Positions 46,546 through 59,023 are shown, counted from the stretch's first letter. The stretch: 64,000 nucleotides of DNA from Elephas maximus indicus (GCF_024166365.1 NC_064830.1:92496968-92560967); one strand, 5' to 3'. The notes: generated by a model not told the origin, from the letters alone. Numbers and translations: made by a program.

Positions 46546-47214
46546 GTCCTAAATGCCAACAAGCGGCCATCTAAAATACATTAATTGGTCTCAACCCACC
46601 GGGAGCAAAGGCAAAGGAAGAACACCAAGGTCACACGACAACTAAGAACCCAAGAGACAGAAAGGGCCACTTGAACCAGAGACCTACATTATCCTGAGAC
46701 CAGAAGAACTAGTTGGTGCCCGGCCACAATCGATGTCTGCCCTGTCAGGGAACACAACAGACAACTCCTGAGGGAGCAGGAGACCAGTGGGATACAGACC
46801 CCAAATTCTCATTAAAAGACCACACCTAATGGTATGATTGTGACTGGGGGAATCCCGGAGACAGTGCTCCCCAGAACTTCTGATGGCACAGGACAGGAAC
46901 CATCCCCGAAGACAAATCATCAGGCATGAAAAGGACTGGTCAGTGGGGGGGAGAGAGATACTGATGAAGAGTGAGCTAATTAAATTAGGTGGACATGGGA
47001 GAGTGTGTTGGCAACTCTTGACTGGAGGGGGGATGGGAAGATAGAGAGAGAGGGAAGATGGTAAAATTGGCACGAAACGAGAGACTGTAAGGGCTGACTC
47101 AATAGGGGGAGGGCAAGTGGGAGAAGGGAGTAAGATGTATGTAAACCTACATGTGTCAGACTGATTGGAATGGTAAATGTTCACTTGAAGCTTAATAAAA
47201 ATTAAAAAAAAAAA
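46546..47214 (+). mobile_element. 5'-truncated L1 3' UTR with perfect 16-bp target duplication
   Basis: Phrases 'ccagaagaactagttggtgc' and 'gcaactcttgactggagg' belong to the lineage-specific L1 3' UTR; it ends AATAAAAATT plus an A run. The flanks are aaatgtaccccaggtc at 46530-46545 and 47215-47230. A 182-codon antisense frame inside is not a gene. Confidence 0.95.
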
Positions 47215-47230
47215 AAATGTACCCCAGGTC

Positions 47231-47610
47231 AACCTGCCCTTTCAGCCATGAAGCAGAAGGGGCCCTGGAGCTCTTTGTAGAGTCTGAGCTGCCTCATATC
47301 TGCCACCTCAGCTACTCTCCCCCAACAGCCCCAGCCCCCTCCCCCAGGTCCCCCGGAAGGCAGGGCTGCCCTGTGAATAACAGCTACTCATCCTCCTTGC
47401 ATCAGCCCTTACTCACACTCCTGTTAGATCCTGACACAGATGGGGGCTGGGGGGGGTACACAGCAAGGAAGCAGTAAGGCCCCCCAGGAAGGGAACTCCT
47501 CAGGAGGCCAGAAATGTTATAATTCTCAGATGGGTTTCGGCTCTTAGGAGTAGAAGGGAGCCGGGATTACCAGCCCTGAGCTTCTGCTTTAGATCTAAGT
47601 TCTTGACATG
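47231..47610. other. Unique sequence, no gene seen
   Basis: Single-copy, C-rich. No supported frame. Confidence 0.45.
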
Positions 47611-47615
47611 GTAAT

Positions 47616-48305
47616 TGTCTTAGTTATTTAGTGCTGCTATAACGGAAATACCACAAGCAGATGGCTTTAACAAACAGAAATTTATTCTCTCAGTCTAGGA
47701 GGCTAGAAGTCCAAAATCAGTTCGCCAGCTCCAGAGGAAGGCTCTCTCTCTGTCAGCTCTGGGGGAAGGTCCTTGTCATCAATCTTCCCCCTGGTCTAGG
47801 AGTTTCTCAGCACAGGGACCCCAGGTCCAAAGGACATGCTCCCCTCCTGGTTCTTCATTTTTGATGGTAGGAGGAGGTCCCTTTTTCTCTCTGCTTGCTT
47901 CTCTTTTTTATATCTCAAAAGAGACTGAAGACACAACCTAATGCTGGAGGTTGATTCCTGCCTTATTAACATAACTGCTTCTAATCCTGCCTCATTAACA
48001 TCATTACAAAGAAAAAAGTTCCCATTGAGTAGATTCCAACTCATAGTGACCCTCTAGGACAGGGTAGAACTGCTCCATAGGGTTTCCAAAGAGCGCCTGG
48101 TGAATTCGAACTGATGACTTTTTGGTTAGCAGCTGAACTCTTAACCACTTTACCACCAGGGTTTCCAATTAACATCATAGAGGTTAGGATTTACAATAGG
48201 ATAATTACGTGAAATGACAACACGGAGAACAACCACACAATACTGGGAATCGTGGCCTAGCTAAGCTGACGCACATTTTTGGGGAACACATCTCAACCCA
48301 TGACA
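47616..48305 (-). mobile_element. Solo LTR of the 5-bp-TSD family, copy 4, with SINE inside
   Basis: TGTCTTAGTTATT to AACCCATGACA, flanked by gtaat (47611-47615) and ctaat (48306-48310), one difference. An AfroSINE is inserted at 48005-48167. Without it the LTR is about 516 bp. Confidence 0.9.
48005..48167 (-). mobile_element. AfroSINE, antisense, in LTR
   Basis: Flanked by attaacatcat at 47994-48004 and 48168-48178, a perfect 11-bp duplication. This SINE is younger than the LTR. Confidence 0.95.
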
Positions 48306-48310
48306 CTAAT

Positions 48311-50900
48311 GACGCCCTCTCCTTCATCTACATCTTCAGGGAGTTAGTCTCCGCAATGCCAGTGCCATACACAGACTAGAGCCCTTGGCTCTGTGCAGTG
48401 AGCCTTCTAGCTCCAGCGGGGGCCTTGCCACCTCCACCTGCTAAGCTTCTGGAGTTCCCTTACCTGAGGACCTAATTGGATAGTCCCATGTCCCCTCTAG
48501 CATAAGCATCCCAGTCTTGCCCTCATGAAACCAAGAGGCTTGAGAGAAGGCACATTCATTAAAAAAAAGAATACAATTTTTAAAGTCCACTGAAACCTAC
48601 TGACCACTTTCTATGTATCTGATACAGCTGGTCATTTCATTCATACCATCTTTCGAAATCCTAAATGGCATTGGTATCCCCATTTTGCAGAAGAGAAAAC
48701 TGAGGCTCAGGGGAGTAAAGGAATTGCCCAGAGTTTCCTGCTAGTAATCAGGCCAGAAAGCATCTTGTTCAGACCTACAATGTCTGTGTGAGGAGACTGA
48801 GAATCTAAGAAGGTAAAATGATTTGCTCATGGCCCCCTAGATCATTGAGCCTGGAGTGCCTCATCACAATGATGTCCATCAGAGCCTGTGTCCAGCAAAC
48901 ACATATGACTTGGTGACAAGGTTTGATTAAATTCTTCAGAAGAGTGGTGGATCTTCTTGTGCTGCCTTTGCTAATCAGGGTAGGCTTCCAGAAGGTCAGA
49001 AAAAGGAGGTCGCCCTGGGGATACTGAGTGGATATACAGGCGTATAAGGGGCAGTGGTAAGGAGGATTGGGGTGCTTTGGAGAAGGGAGTGGGCACAGGC
49101 AACGGGGGCAACGAGGGAGTTGAGTGTGGGTAGTCAAGAAACTCTCTCCACACGGCCTCCATTGGGGTGGAGGCTGCTGCTTAGGGCAGTGACTACAGCG
49201 TAAGCTGGAAAGACAAGGGCAGTATTCGTCCTCCACCTCTCTCAATGCACCATAAAACCCGTCATTGAAAAGACCCAAAGAAGCTGCTCCGTGAGCACCA
49301 ACTGACTGTTTGCAGGAAGAGATAATGTGTTGTGGCCCCAAGAAGAAGGCAGCCAATTCCTGTAACCACCCTAACCAAGGTAAGGTCCTCCCGCTCCCTT
49401 GCTTTCACACTCCGTACATACTCTTCCCACCCCTTCCAACTGCAAAGCTATGCGGAGGGTGTATGGGAAGGCTCTTGACGTGAGTCCATTCAAGCAAGCC
49501 AGCAGCCTAACTGCATTCCTGCTCACCAAGCCAGTGAGGCGACCCAGGTGACTCAAATGAAGAGCTATGCAGAGAGGCCCTGCGTCTTTATGGCGAGGAA
49601 ATAAGGTAGAAAGGATGGGTCTGTGACTGGGTGCGTCCCAGGTTCTCAAGAGGCAAATTCCATCTGTGCTGTATCAGCCAGGCTGCTTGGTCCTGGGATA
49701 TCTGCCACCACAAGTCCCTCACTAACCCGAGGTCACAGCCTCTGGGCATCTGCCCAGCTCAGTGGGAGCTCAGTGAAATAGTAATGTCCAGAGTCAGGAT
49801 CCAGATTAGGACAAAGGATCTATTTCAAGGAGGTGAACGGAAGGATCCAGAAAAAGCAGGGAAAGCCCATGAAGAAGTGACTGAGAGCTGGGATGCCTCA
49901 GCCAGAACTGGGAAAAGGTAAAGACAGGCAGAGAGAAGACATATGCCTCCCTTCCCTTACAAAACTTGTGCCTCCCTAGCCCACTCATCCATATCACCCT
50001 CCCCACTTCCAGCAGAGGCCATCCTGCCCCTCTCTCACAATCCAGCATCAATGCCATTCCTCAGGACTTTCCCCTCCTCCTTCAGCCTGCACTGATCCCC
50101 AGACATCTACCCTTATTGCCTTAGTCTTATAGTTTAGTCCATAGACAGCTCTCAATTTTTATCTAATTATTTTATGTATTTTGTGTTAATCTTCTGTCCC
50201 CAATAAGCGTGTGTTTTCCTTCAGGGAAGGGAAAGTTTATATATCTCTACATCACACTATTGAGTTCTGATTGTCAATAAATATGTGACCATTTGGGGGG
50301 AGCCAAGATTCACACAACAGTTAGGGTTAAAAAACAAATAAATAACTAGGACGTGTCCAGAGAAAGAAAGGGAGACTCAGGAATCTAGAGAATGAGGAAC
50401 AAGTTCCGGTAAAGACAGAATAAAGCGAATCAGAGTTCCACATTCCAGATATGTAGGTAAAAGAGGTGAATGGGGAATCAACGAGAGATAGCGATACAAT
50501 GTGGGTGGCAAGTGATGCAGGTCCCAAAGGCCTAGACTCAGCTGTATTTTGTTGAACTGTTGGGAAAACAAGTCCCCCCTCCTTCCTAGTATGAGCAAGG
50601 GACCACAACACATGTCTATATATCACTGGAGTCCACCTATGATCACATAGCCCAGCCCAGAGATGAATATTTTTTCAGGGACCTAAAACCAGCAAAGTCA
50701 GCTGATGGCAGTGCATGTGGGCAGGAGTGGGAACAGAAGGAGTCAATCCACTTTGGAGGTTTTAACGCCAACACTCTGCTAAATGCACAGGCAGTAAACG
50801 AGAACACTTAAAACATCCCTCCCTCAAGGAGCTTGCGTTCTATCAAAATTAAGAGCTCAGATTGTCTGGGTTCCTGTCCTGGTCCTTTGTTAACAGCTAG
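48311..50900. other. Intergenic unique sequence with MIR relics
   Basis: A MIR lies at about 48600-48770 ('cccattttgcagaagagaaa'). A 183-codon antisense frame (48805-49356) has no recognisable domain and overlaps other frames. Around 50100-50290 AT-rich sequence ends in ordinary single-copy DNA. No gene supported. Confidence 0.5.
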
Positions 50901-50904
50901 TATG

Positions 50905-51018
50905 CGCTGGGCATTTTATAGACAATATTTCATTTAATGCTTTTGACATCCCTGGAAGATAGAAATCATTGTCCACCTTTTACAAATAAGAAAGCTGAGG
51001 CTCAAAAGGTTAAGTTTT
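50905..51018 (+). mobile_element. MIR, 5' half, split by L1
   Basis: 'gcgctgggcattttatagac' to 'gctgaggctcaaaaggttaag' is the MIR core. The second half continues after the L1 composite at 55177-55270. Confidence 0.75.
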
Positions 51019-51677
51019 ACAGAAAACAGACAAAGATGCCCTTTATCACCACTCTTATTCAACACTGTGCTGGCAGTCCTAGCTAGAGCAGTAAGGCAAA
51101 AAAAAAGAAATAAAGGACATCCAAATTGGTAAGGAAGAGGTAAAACTCTCCCTATTTGCAAATGATATGATCCTATACATAGAAAACCCCAAAGAATCTG
51201 CAAGAAAGCTACTGAAACTAGTAGAAGGTTTTAGCAAAGAAGCAGTATACAAGATTATACAAAAACCAGTTGTATTCCTCTACACCAACAAAAAGAACTT
51301 CGAAAAGAAAATCAGTAAGTCAATACCATTTACAATAGCCCCCAAGAAAATAAAGTACTTAGGAATAAATCTAACCAGGGATGTAAAAGACCTATACAAA
51401 GAAAATTACAAAAGACTACTGCAAGAACCAAAAGAGACCTATATAAATGGAAAAACATACTATGCTCATGTATTGGAAGACTCAACATTGCTGAAATGTC
51501 AATACTATCCGAAGCAATCCACAGATATAATGCAATCCCGATCCAAATTCCAACAGCATTCTTTAACTGGATGGAGAAACTAATTACCAACTTCATATGG
51601 AAAGGAAAGAGGCCGTGGATAAGTAAAAGGATTGTTGAAGAAGAACAAAGTGAAATGCCTCACACTACCTGATCTTA

Positions 51678-51842
51678 AACAAAACAAAACAAAAAAACCC
51701 ATTGCCGTCTAACTCACAGTGACCCTACAGGGCAGAGCAGAACTGCTCCATAGGGTTTCCAAGGAGCGGCTGGTGGATTAGAACTGCTGACCTTTTGGTG
51801 GGCAGCCTGAGCTCTTAACCAGTGCATCATCAGGGCTCCTAG
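51678..51842 (-). mobile_element. AfroSINE, antisense, in L1
   Basis: Flanked by ctgatctta at 51669-51677 and 51843-51851. Confidence 0.95.
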
Positions 51843-52167
51843 CTGATCTTAGAACCTACTATACAGCCACAGTAGTCAAAACAGCCTGGTACTGCTACAA
51901 TGACAGACACGTAGACCAATGGAACAGAATTGAGAGCTCAGAAGTAAATCCATCCACCTATTTGGCAGCTGATATTTAACAAAGGGCCAAAGTCCATTAA
52001 ATGGGGAAAAGACAGTCTCTTAAACAAATGGTGCTGGCATAAGTGGATGTTCATCTGTAAAAAAATGAAACAGGACCCATACCTCACACCATACACAAAA
52101 ACCAACTCAAAATGGATCAAAGACCTAAATATAAAATGATAAAGATCATGGAAGAAAAAATAGGGAC

Positions 52168-52230
52168 GATGCAGTTGTTGTTGTTGTTAGGTGCCATTGA
52201 ATCAGTTTCGATTCATAGGGGCCCCGATAC
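52168..52230 (-). mobile_element. Short RTE 3' tail, antisense, in L1
   Basis: 'gttgttgttgttaggtgcc' plus 'gattcatagggg'; only about 60 bp of the tail. Confidence 0.8.
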
Positions 52231-52562
52231 ACGGCATAAATACAATACAAACCATAACTAACAATGCACAAATACCAGAAGATAAACTAGGTAACTGGGA
52301 GCTTCTAAAAATTAAACCCTTATGCTCATCAAAAGACTTCACCAAAAGAGTAAAAAGAGAACCTACAGACTGGGAAAAAGTTTTGACTACCACATATCTG
52401 ACAAGGGTCTAATCTCTAAAATGTGTAAAATACTTCAACATCTCAACAACCAAAAGGAAAATAATCCAACTAAAAAATGGGCAAAGGATATTAACAGACA
52501 CTTCACCAAAGAAGACATTCAGTCGGTTAACAAACACATGAGGAAATGCTTGCGATCATTAG

Positions 52563-52723
52563 ACATTAAGCCCATTGCTATCTAGTCGATTCTGACTCAT
52601 AGCAACCTTATTGGACAGAGTGGAACTGCCCATTATGGTTCCCAAGGAGCAGCTGGTGGATTTGAACTGCTGACCTTTTGGTGAGCAGCCTGAGCTCTTA
52701 ACCACTAAACCACTAGGGCCCCT
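52563..52723 (-). mobile_element. AfroSINE, antisense, in L1
   Basis: 'cccattgctatctagtcgat' to 'ccactagggcccc', with short flanks cattag at 52557-52562 and 52724-52729. Confidence 0.9.
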
Positions 52724-54472
52724 CATTAGCCATTTACATTACGGAAATGTAAATCAAAACTACGATGAGATATCATCTTGCCCCAACATTACTGGCACAA
52801 ATTAAAAAAGAAAATAACAAATGTTGGAGAGGCTGCAGGGAGATTGGAACTCTTGTGGACTGCTGGTGGAAACGTAAAATGGTACAACCACTACGGCAAA
52901 CGATATGGCACCTCCTTAAAAAGCTAGAAATAGAAATACCATATAATCCAGCAATCCCATTTCTAAGAATATACCCTAGAGAAGTAAGAGCCATCACATG
53001 AATAGACATATGCACACCCATGTTCACTGCAGCATTATTCACAATAGTAAAAAGATGGAAACAACCTAAGTGCCCATCAACAAATGATTGGATAAACAAA
53101 CTATGGTATGTACACACAACGAAATGCTATGCAATGATAAAGAACAATGATGAGTCCTCAAAACATCTCACAACATGCATGAATCTGGAGGGCATTATGC
53201 TGAGCAAAATGAGTCAATTACAAAAGGACAAATATTGTATGAGACCACTATTATAAAAAATCAACAAAAAGTTTACACATACATTCTACTTTGGTGAGTA
53301 GCGTCTGGGGTCTTAAAAGCTTGTGAGCAGCCATCTAAGGTAGTCCACTGGTCTCACCCGGTCCAGAGCAAAGGAGAAAGAAGAAAACCAAAGATGCAAG
53401 GGAAAGATTAGTCCAAAGGACTAATGGACCACAACTTCCACAGCCTCCACCAGACTGAGTCCAGTGTAACTAGATGGTGCCCAGCTACCACCATCGACTG
53501 CTCTGGCAGGCATCAAAACACAGCTGGAGAAAAACATAGAACAAAATTCTAACTCACTAAAAAAAAAAAAAAACAGACTTTCTGGTCTGACAAAGACTGG
53601 AGAAACCCTGAGAGTATGGCCCCCAGACACCCTTATAGCTGAGGTTCACACTTCAGCCAAAGATTAGACAGGCCCATAAAACAAAATGAGAAGGCATGAG
53701 TGGTCAAGAAAGCTGGTAATGGGGAACCCAAGGTCAAGAAGTGGAAAGTGTTGACATGTTGTAGGGTTGGCAACCAATGTCACAAAACAGTATGTGTATT
53801 AATTGTTTACTGAGAAACTTCTTTGTTCTGTAAGCCTTCATCTAATGTACAATAAAAAAATTATTTCAAGTATTTCAAAATAAGAAGTTAAAAAAAATGG
53901 TTACAAAGGAGGGAAAGGGTAGGGAGGGGAAATCACTAATTAGATAGTAGATAAGTGGTAACTTTGGTGAAGGGGAAGACAACACACAATACAGAGAAAG
54001 TCAGCACAACTTGACCAAAGCAAAGTCATAGAAGCTTTCTAGTCATATCCAAACACCTTGAGGGACCAGGTTACTGGGGCTGAGGGCTGGGGACCATGGT
54101 CTTGGGGGACATCTAAGATACATCTATTGGTCCCATCCTGTCTGGAGCAAAGACGAATGAAGAAAACCAAAGACACATGAAAAATTTTAGTCCAAAGGAC
54201 TAATAGACCACATGAACCACAGCCTCTACCAGCCTGAGCCCAGAAGAACTAAAGGGTGCCGGGGTACCACCACTGACTGCTCTGACAGGGATTACAATAC
54301 TGGGTCCTGGACAGAGCAGAAAAAAAAATATAGAACAAAATTCAAATTCACAAAAAAAGACCTGACTAACTGGTCTGACAGTGACTGGAGGAACCCCCAA
54401 GACTGTGGTCCCAGACACCCTGTTAACTCAAAACTGAAGCCACTCCCGAAGTCCACTTTTCAGTCAAAGATT

Positions 54473-54893
54473 GTTGTTAGGTGCTGTTGAGTAGTTCCAA
54501 CTCATAGCCACCTCTTTATAACAGAATCAAACACTGCCCAGTCCCACACCATCCTCACAATCATTGATATGTTTGAGCCCATTGTTGCAGCCACTGTGTC
54601 AATCCATCTTGTTGAGGGTCTTCCTCTTTTTTGCTGACCCTTTACCTTACCAAGCATGATGCTCCTCTCCAGGGACTGACCCCTCCTGATAACATGTCCA
54701 AAATACGTGGGACAAAGTCTTGCCATCCTTGCTTCCACAGAGCACTCTGGCTGTACTTCTTCCAAGACAGACTTGTTCATTCTTCTGGCAGTCCACGATA
54801 TATTCAGTATTCTTCACCAACACCATAATTCAAGCGAATAAGTTTTTCTTTGGTCTTCCTTATTCATTGTCCAGCTTTTGCATGCATAGTCAA
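54473..54893 (-). mobile_element. RTE 3' end, antisense, in L1 3' UTR
   Basis: The reverse strand carries a 92-codon frame with NKSVLEEVQPECSVEARMARL, the RTE C-terminal block. It starts on + with the tail 'ttgttgttaggtgctgttg'. It lies inside the second L1 3' UTR. Confidence 0.9.
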
Positions 54894-55176
54894 ATAATAA
54901 CACAAGTGAGGAATGTGCTTCTTAGCTCAGTCAAGTATATAAGACCAAATGGACAACACCTGCTCAAAAGCAAAGACAAGAAGGCATGGACAGGAAAATT
55001 GGACAAATGGACATGAGGACCCTGGGTGGAAAGGGGGAGAGTGCTGACACATTGGAGGAATTGCAACCAACATCACAGAACAATTTGTGTATAAATTTTT
55101 GGATGAGAAACTAACTTGCACTGTAAACTTTCACCTAAAGCACAATAAAATTATTTTTTAAAAAAGGTTAAGTTTT

Positions 55177-55436
55177 GCCTGAAAACACATAATCGACAAG
55201 TGTCAGATACCAGCCTTGAAGACAGGTCTCTCTGATCCAGTGGCCAATGTTTCTCCATTTATTGTGCCATCGCTGTGGGGCCTTAAACACATCACCTAAC
55301 ATCTCTGGGCCGAATGTCCCTCACCTGTGAAAGAAAATGCTTCTTACAGCCCCTCCCAGCTCTGAAACCCTATGATATAGTGAGAGGAAAAAAGTAACTC
55401 TGTGTAAGCAAGGGTTATGTTGGGGACATTATGGGG
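55177..55436 (+). mobile_element. MIR 3' half and flank
   Basis: Continuation of the MIR interrupted at 51018 ('gccttgaagacaggtctctc', to about 55270), then single-copy sequence with another MIR-like core ('cacctaacatctctgggcc'). Confidence 0.6.
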
Positions 55437-55617
55437 GCCAAAGCTCTGGTGGCACAGTGGTTAACAGCTTGGCTGCTAACCAAAAGATTAGCAGTTCAAA
55501 TCCATCAGCCGCTCCTTGGAAACCCTATGGGGCAGTTCTACTCTGTCCTGTAGGGTTGCTATGAGTCTGAATCGACTGGAAGGCAATGGTTTGGTTTTTT
55601 GTTGTTTTTCTTTTTAA
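55437..55617 (+). mobile_element. AfroSINE, sense
   Basis: 'aaagctctggtggcacagtg' head, 'gttgctatgagtctgaatcg' tail and T-rich end. Confidence 0.92.
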
Positions 55618-58350
55618 GGGGAGCCTGGAAAAGGCAGAAAGGAGAGGGTTCTGAAGGAAAAGTGCAGCAGGAAGCCAGTGGGAGGAGGGGACGCTGGGCA
55701 AGTGAGGCTTCCCCCTCCCAGCCTACCACCCCACCCCCACCCCCACCACCAGGCTCTCCCAGGGCCATGGATTTAAGAAAAAAAGAGCAGAGCACTCCCC
55801 TCTCCTCCTAGACAGGGACAGTCAGACCCAAACACAGGCTATTTTTGGTGCTGTGTTGTTTGGAGAGCAACCAGGCCAGAAATAGTGCTCTGAGTTAGCA
55901 GGACCCTCCTGACCCACCCCCAGCTCTCCCAGTGAAATCACCAAAGTCAGGAGCCTTTTCCAACATTCCAGGGAGCCTGTGTAACTGATCCCAGGCAGCT
56001 CTCCCTTCCCCACAGGAAGGCCTAGAGCAGGATATTTGACTGTAAAAGGAATTCTGGACAACGGGAGGAGAGGGAATGAGGGATTGAGTCAGAAAGCAGG
56101 GAAAAAGGGGGAAAGATCTCAAGCAGCAGAAAGTAGAGGAGAAGGAGGGAAGGGATGGAAGGTAAACCAGGAATCAGGGGAGAGTCCCAGGAGAGGAAGT
56201 CTCAGAGAGAGAGCGGAAAGTGAATGTGAAAGTGAGAATGGGTTCGGGCTGTGGGAGAGGCAAAGAAGAAGAAAGAGGAAGAGCAGAAGGTGGTCAGGAG
56301 AGCAGCTCGAGGGCAAGAGTGGTGGATGGATGGAGGGAAGACTGCGGTGGTGCTGAAAGCCCAAACTGAACCAAGGGCCCACCAGGGGTGTAAGGTTGGA
56401 GGTGGGGGATGGTCAGGGAAAGAGTGAGTCTGGTCTAGTCAGGAACCACCTGCTTCGGGGCAGATGAAGACATCTTTCCCCGCTGGCTGGAACTGAAACT
56501 TTCCCCAGAAATTTACAGCCCTATAACTCAGCCTCTTATCTCTGACACTCTGGTTATCTCTAAACCAGTTTGTCAGATATTTCAACAGCAGGGATTTCTC
56601 CCTTTCTGTCCCTTTGACTCCTTACAAAAGAGCCAAGGCTTGAATGACATGATAGGTCAGGCATTAGTTTGGGGTTCAGGGACAGGAAGGAAAGTCACAG
56701 TGCCTTGAGTCAGGCTGGATTCTGAGAAGGACGTTGGCAGCAAGGTCTGCTGGGGAGCAACCTCCCACCACCCACAGCAACAGTGACCTAGTGTGTGGAA
56801 GGCCTGGTCTGCAGGGGGTGGACAAGGTGGAAGCAAGGCCATCTGCAGAGAGGAGTGGCAGGGACCTTGGTCAAGTGTGATTCTAGATCATCTAGGTGGC
56901 CCCAGCTCGACCAAGTCAGAGCAAAAGTCAGACACTTTGTCCTGGGAGCCAGTCACACTAGGTTTGACTTCAGTTTCTAGCATACAGCCACCATTTCCCC
57001 ACAAGTCTCCTTCAGTTTGGGAAAAGTAACTCTTAGTAAGCCAGCCCTTTGTGTTTCTCTACTGTGACTGACTCTAATGTAAATTGTGCCCCCTTCCTTA
57101 CCCCACCCCCACCCCCGCCAAGGACATAGAGAGCTGCGCCCAGGCTCTCCTGTGCCCAGGAACTGAGTACTTTTCTGGAAAGGCTTCAGGCCCATCCATC
57201 AGGTCTGTGAGCCGGACAGAATTGGTCACTGCCTGGCAGGGCCCAGGCCACCCACAGAAAGCAACTGGGCTTTTATGACTGAGGCCTGGTAAGGCATGGA
57301 CAATGGGCTCCTGGAATAACAGACCAAGGAAGGGACCAGGACTCAGCTCAGGTGGCTGGAGAGGCCAGGGGTTGAGGTGCCTCATGGAAGCAGCTTCTAG
57401 CTGTGTCTAGAGACAATGCTCTTCCAAGTCCTTAGGGCTTGGTGCTCCCAGCCCAGACTCCCAGATCCCTGTCCACCTCTGACCCCTAAGGACAGAGGGC
57501 AAGGTACTGGGGGTATATCTGGAGGTAGCAGCTGGACTTCTGTCTTCATCCTAGAGGCTGGGGCAATTACTCCTCATGGTAACCACTCGCTTGGGGAATC
57601 CAAACCACGATTCAGAAAAGAAAGAGACATATACAAGGCGCAATTGCACAGGAACAGTTCTGTAACCTGTGGGTGATCCTAACTTTCCAACAGAGGTTTC
57701 CCCTTCTCTCCCTGCCATCCCACCCCCACCAAAAAGCTGAGGCAGAGGAAAAATGGGAAAGCTGTTCAGCTGTGGTTACCCTTGGTATCTGTTTACCGAA
57801 AACCTCCAAAACAAATACCCTGATGTTACCACCCACTTATACTTCCTGTGACTCTGCTTTCAGATGTCTCTATGGATACTCCTGCTGCAATCCCACAACC
57901 TACACAAAGCATGGCAGTGTGTGGACCCCTGGGGCATGCGTACCATCTCCCCACTCAGGATTTCTCTGGCACCCCCAGCCACCTCTCCCTCCACAACATT
58001 CGAGTCACACTGTCAAGAGAGAGTGCCTGACCCAGCCAAACCTTCAATGTATGAGTCCTGTCCTACGCACTCACCTCTGGCCCATTTCCACCCTCTACAG
58101 AACACACTGGCCACTCTCCACTCCCAAAACAAACCCGCCATGCACTGGCCTTTCCCTTTCTCTTCCTGCTCCTCTGCTCCCAGCCTCCAAGTGTCGGGTA
58201 TCTGCAGGAAAAGGATAAGACACAGCCTCTCTCCAGTCACGGCAGGCAGCTCAAAGAAACAAAACTTTTGTGTTGGGTTCCCAATTCCTTGCCAAGGCTT
58301 TACCCTGGTAACCCCTGGTTCCTTTCAGCCTCCACCACCTCACCCAGTGT
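55618..58350. other. SERPINE1 distal 5' flank, unique sequence
   Basis: Repeat-poor compared with the rest of the window. A purine-rich block (about 56040-56360) and C-rich stretches (about 55720-55760, 57090-57120) give long frames of low complexity. A 212-codon frame at 57864-58502 runs into the SERPINE1 promoter and overlaps a 181-codon frame, so it is not called. The low repeat density may mean distal regulatory DNA. Confidence 0.5.
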
Positions 58351-58419
58351 ACTCCAAACACCAGCCAGACGGGGCTATTGCCACAAAAGTTAGCTGTCGG
58401 GGCACCTCAGGAGTCTGGA

Positions 58420-58429
58420 CACGTGGGGG
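58420..58429 (+). promoter_or_regulatory. SERPINE1: E-box and 4G/5G-orthologous G run (5G)
   Basis: The sequence ctggacacgtgggggagtca is the counterpart of the human -675 insertion/deletion site. Five Gs follow CACGT here, i.e. the 5G state. CACGTG overlaps as a USF-type E-box. Confidence 0.85.
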
Positions 58430-58876
58430 AGTCAGCCCTGCATCATCAGAGCCCATGCCAGGCAGACACATGGCAGGGGAGAGGGGAGTCTTCACATCCT
58501 AGACTGTCAACACCCAGGCATACACAGGGCCCTTTGGCCACTGGGATGAGCCAAGAGTAGGGAGGGCTGTTCTCTCCTGAAGGCTGGATCAGGCATAAGT
58601 GGAATAGTGGAGGAAAAGGTGGCAGGATCACTAGCTTCTTTGATAACTCAGTTACCCATTTGCCCAAGGGAAAGGGGAAAAAATAGTACTGCTTTGCCCC
58701 AGGCTGAGCGTTGGGGAAGGTAATTTCAAACACTGGGTATTTCTGGTCACCTGGCACTGCCAGGGTCAAGCTGGCAAAATATCAGAAAAGGTGAAGAAAG
58801 GCAGAGGGTGGCAAAATCGAGGGAGGCCCTCTGGCCAAGACAATCAGTTTGCTCAATTTCTCCGAGCCCTCTTACA

Positions 58877-58881
58877 CACGT
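58877..58881 (-). promoter_or_regulatory. SERPINE1: Hypoxia-response core
   Basis: ACGTG on the minus strand inside ttacacacgtacacacacac, in the place of the human SERPINE1 hypoxia element near -190. About 170 bp upstream of the predicted start. Confidence 0.65.
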
Positions 58882-59017
58882 ACACACACACATGCCTCCG
58901 CAAGTCCCGGAGAGGGCGGTGCCGAGGGGGCCCCGGCCAGCTGTGCAGACAGACTTCCAGGGCCAGAAGGTGGGTGGGGCCAAAATATGAGTTAGTCTAC
59001 TTCCTGCCCACATCTGA

Positions 59018-59023
59018 TATAAA
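59018..59023 (+). promoter_or_regulatory. SERPINE1: TATA box
   Basis: TATAAA in 'tgatataaagggaggc', matching the human TATA position. Transcription is expected to start about 25-32 bp downstream, near 59045-59052. Confidence 0.9.

Larger units (their letters stand above)
51019..55161 (+). mobile_element. L1 composite: ORF2 3' part and two L1 3' UTRs
   Basis: Outer 15-bp duplication aaaaggttaagtttt at 51004-51018 and 55162-55176. The segment starts in ORF2 ([17 protein letters not shown] and later KENNKCWRGCREIGTLVDCW frames) and runs to the ORF2 end near 53260. One 3' UTR ends near 53870 ('acaataaaaaaattatttc') and another at 55161. SINEs are inserted at 51678 and 52563, and RTE tails at 52168 and 54473. 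ORF2 frames are broken, so it is not active. Confidence 0.85.

Noticed and set aside
46684-47232. 182-codon antisense frame
   Set aside because: It lies entirely within an L1 3' UTR insertion defined by a perfect 16-bp duplication.
48805-49356. 183-codon antisense frame
   Set aside because: No domain or homolog recognised, and no exon signals or conservation to support it.
57864-58502. 212-codon open frame on + upstream of SERPINE1
   Set aside because: It overlaps a 181-codon frame and runs into conserved promoter elements. The C-rich composition explains the length.
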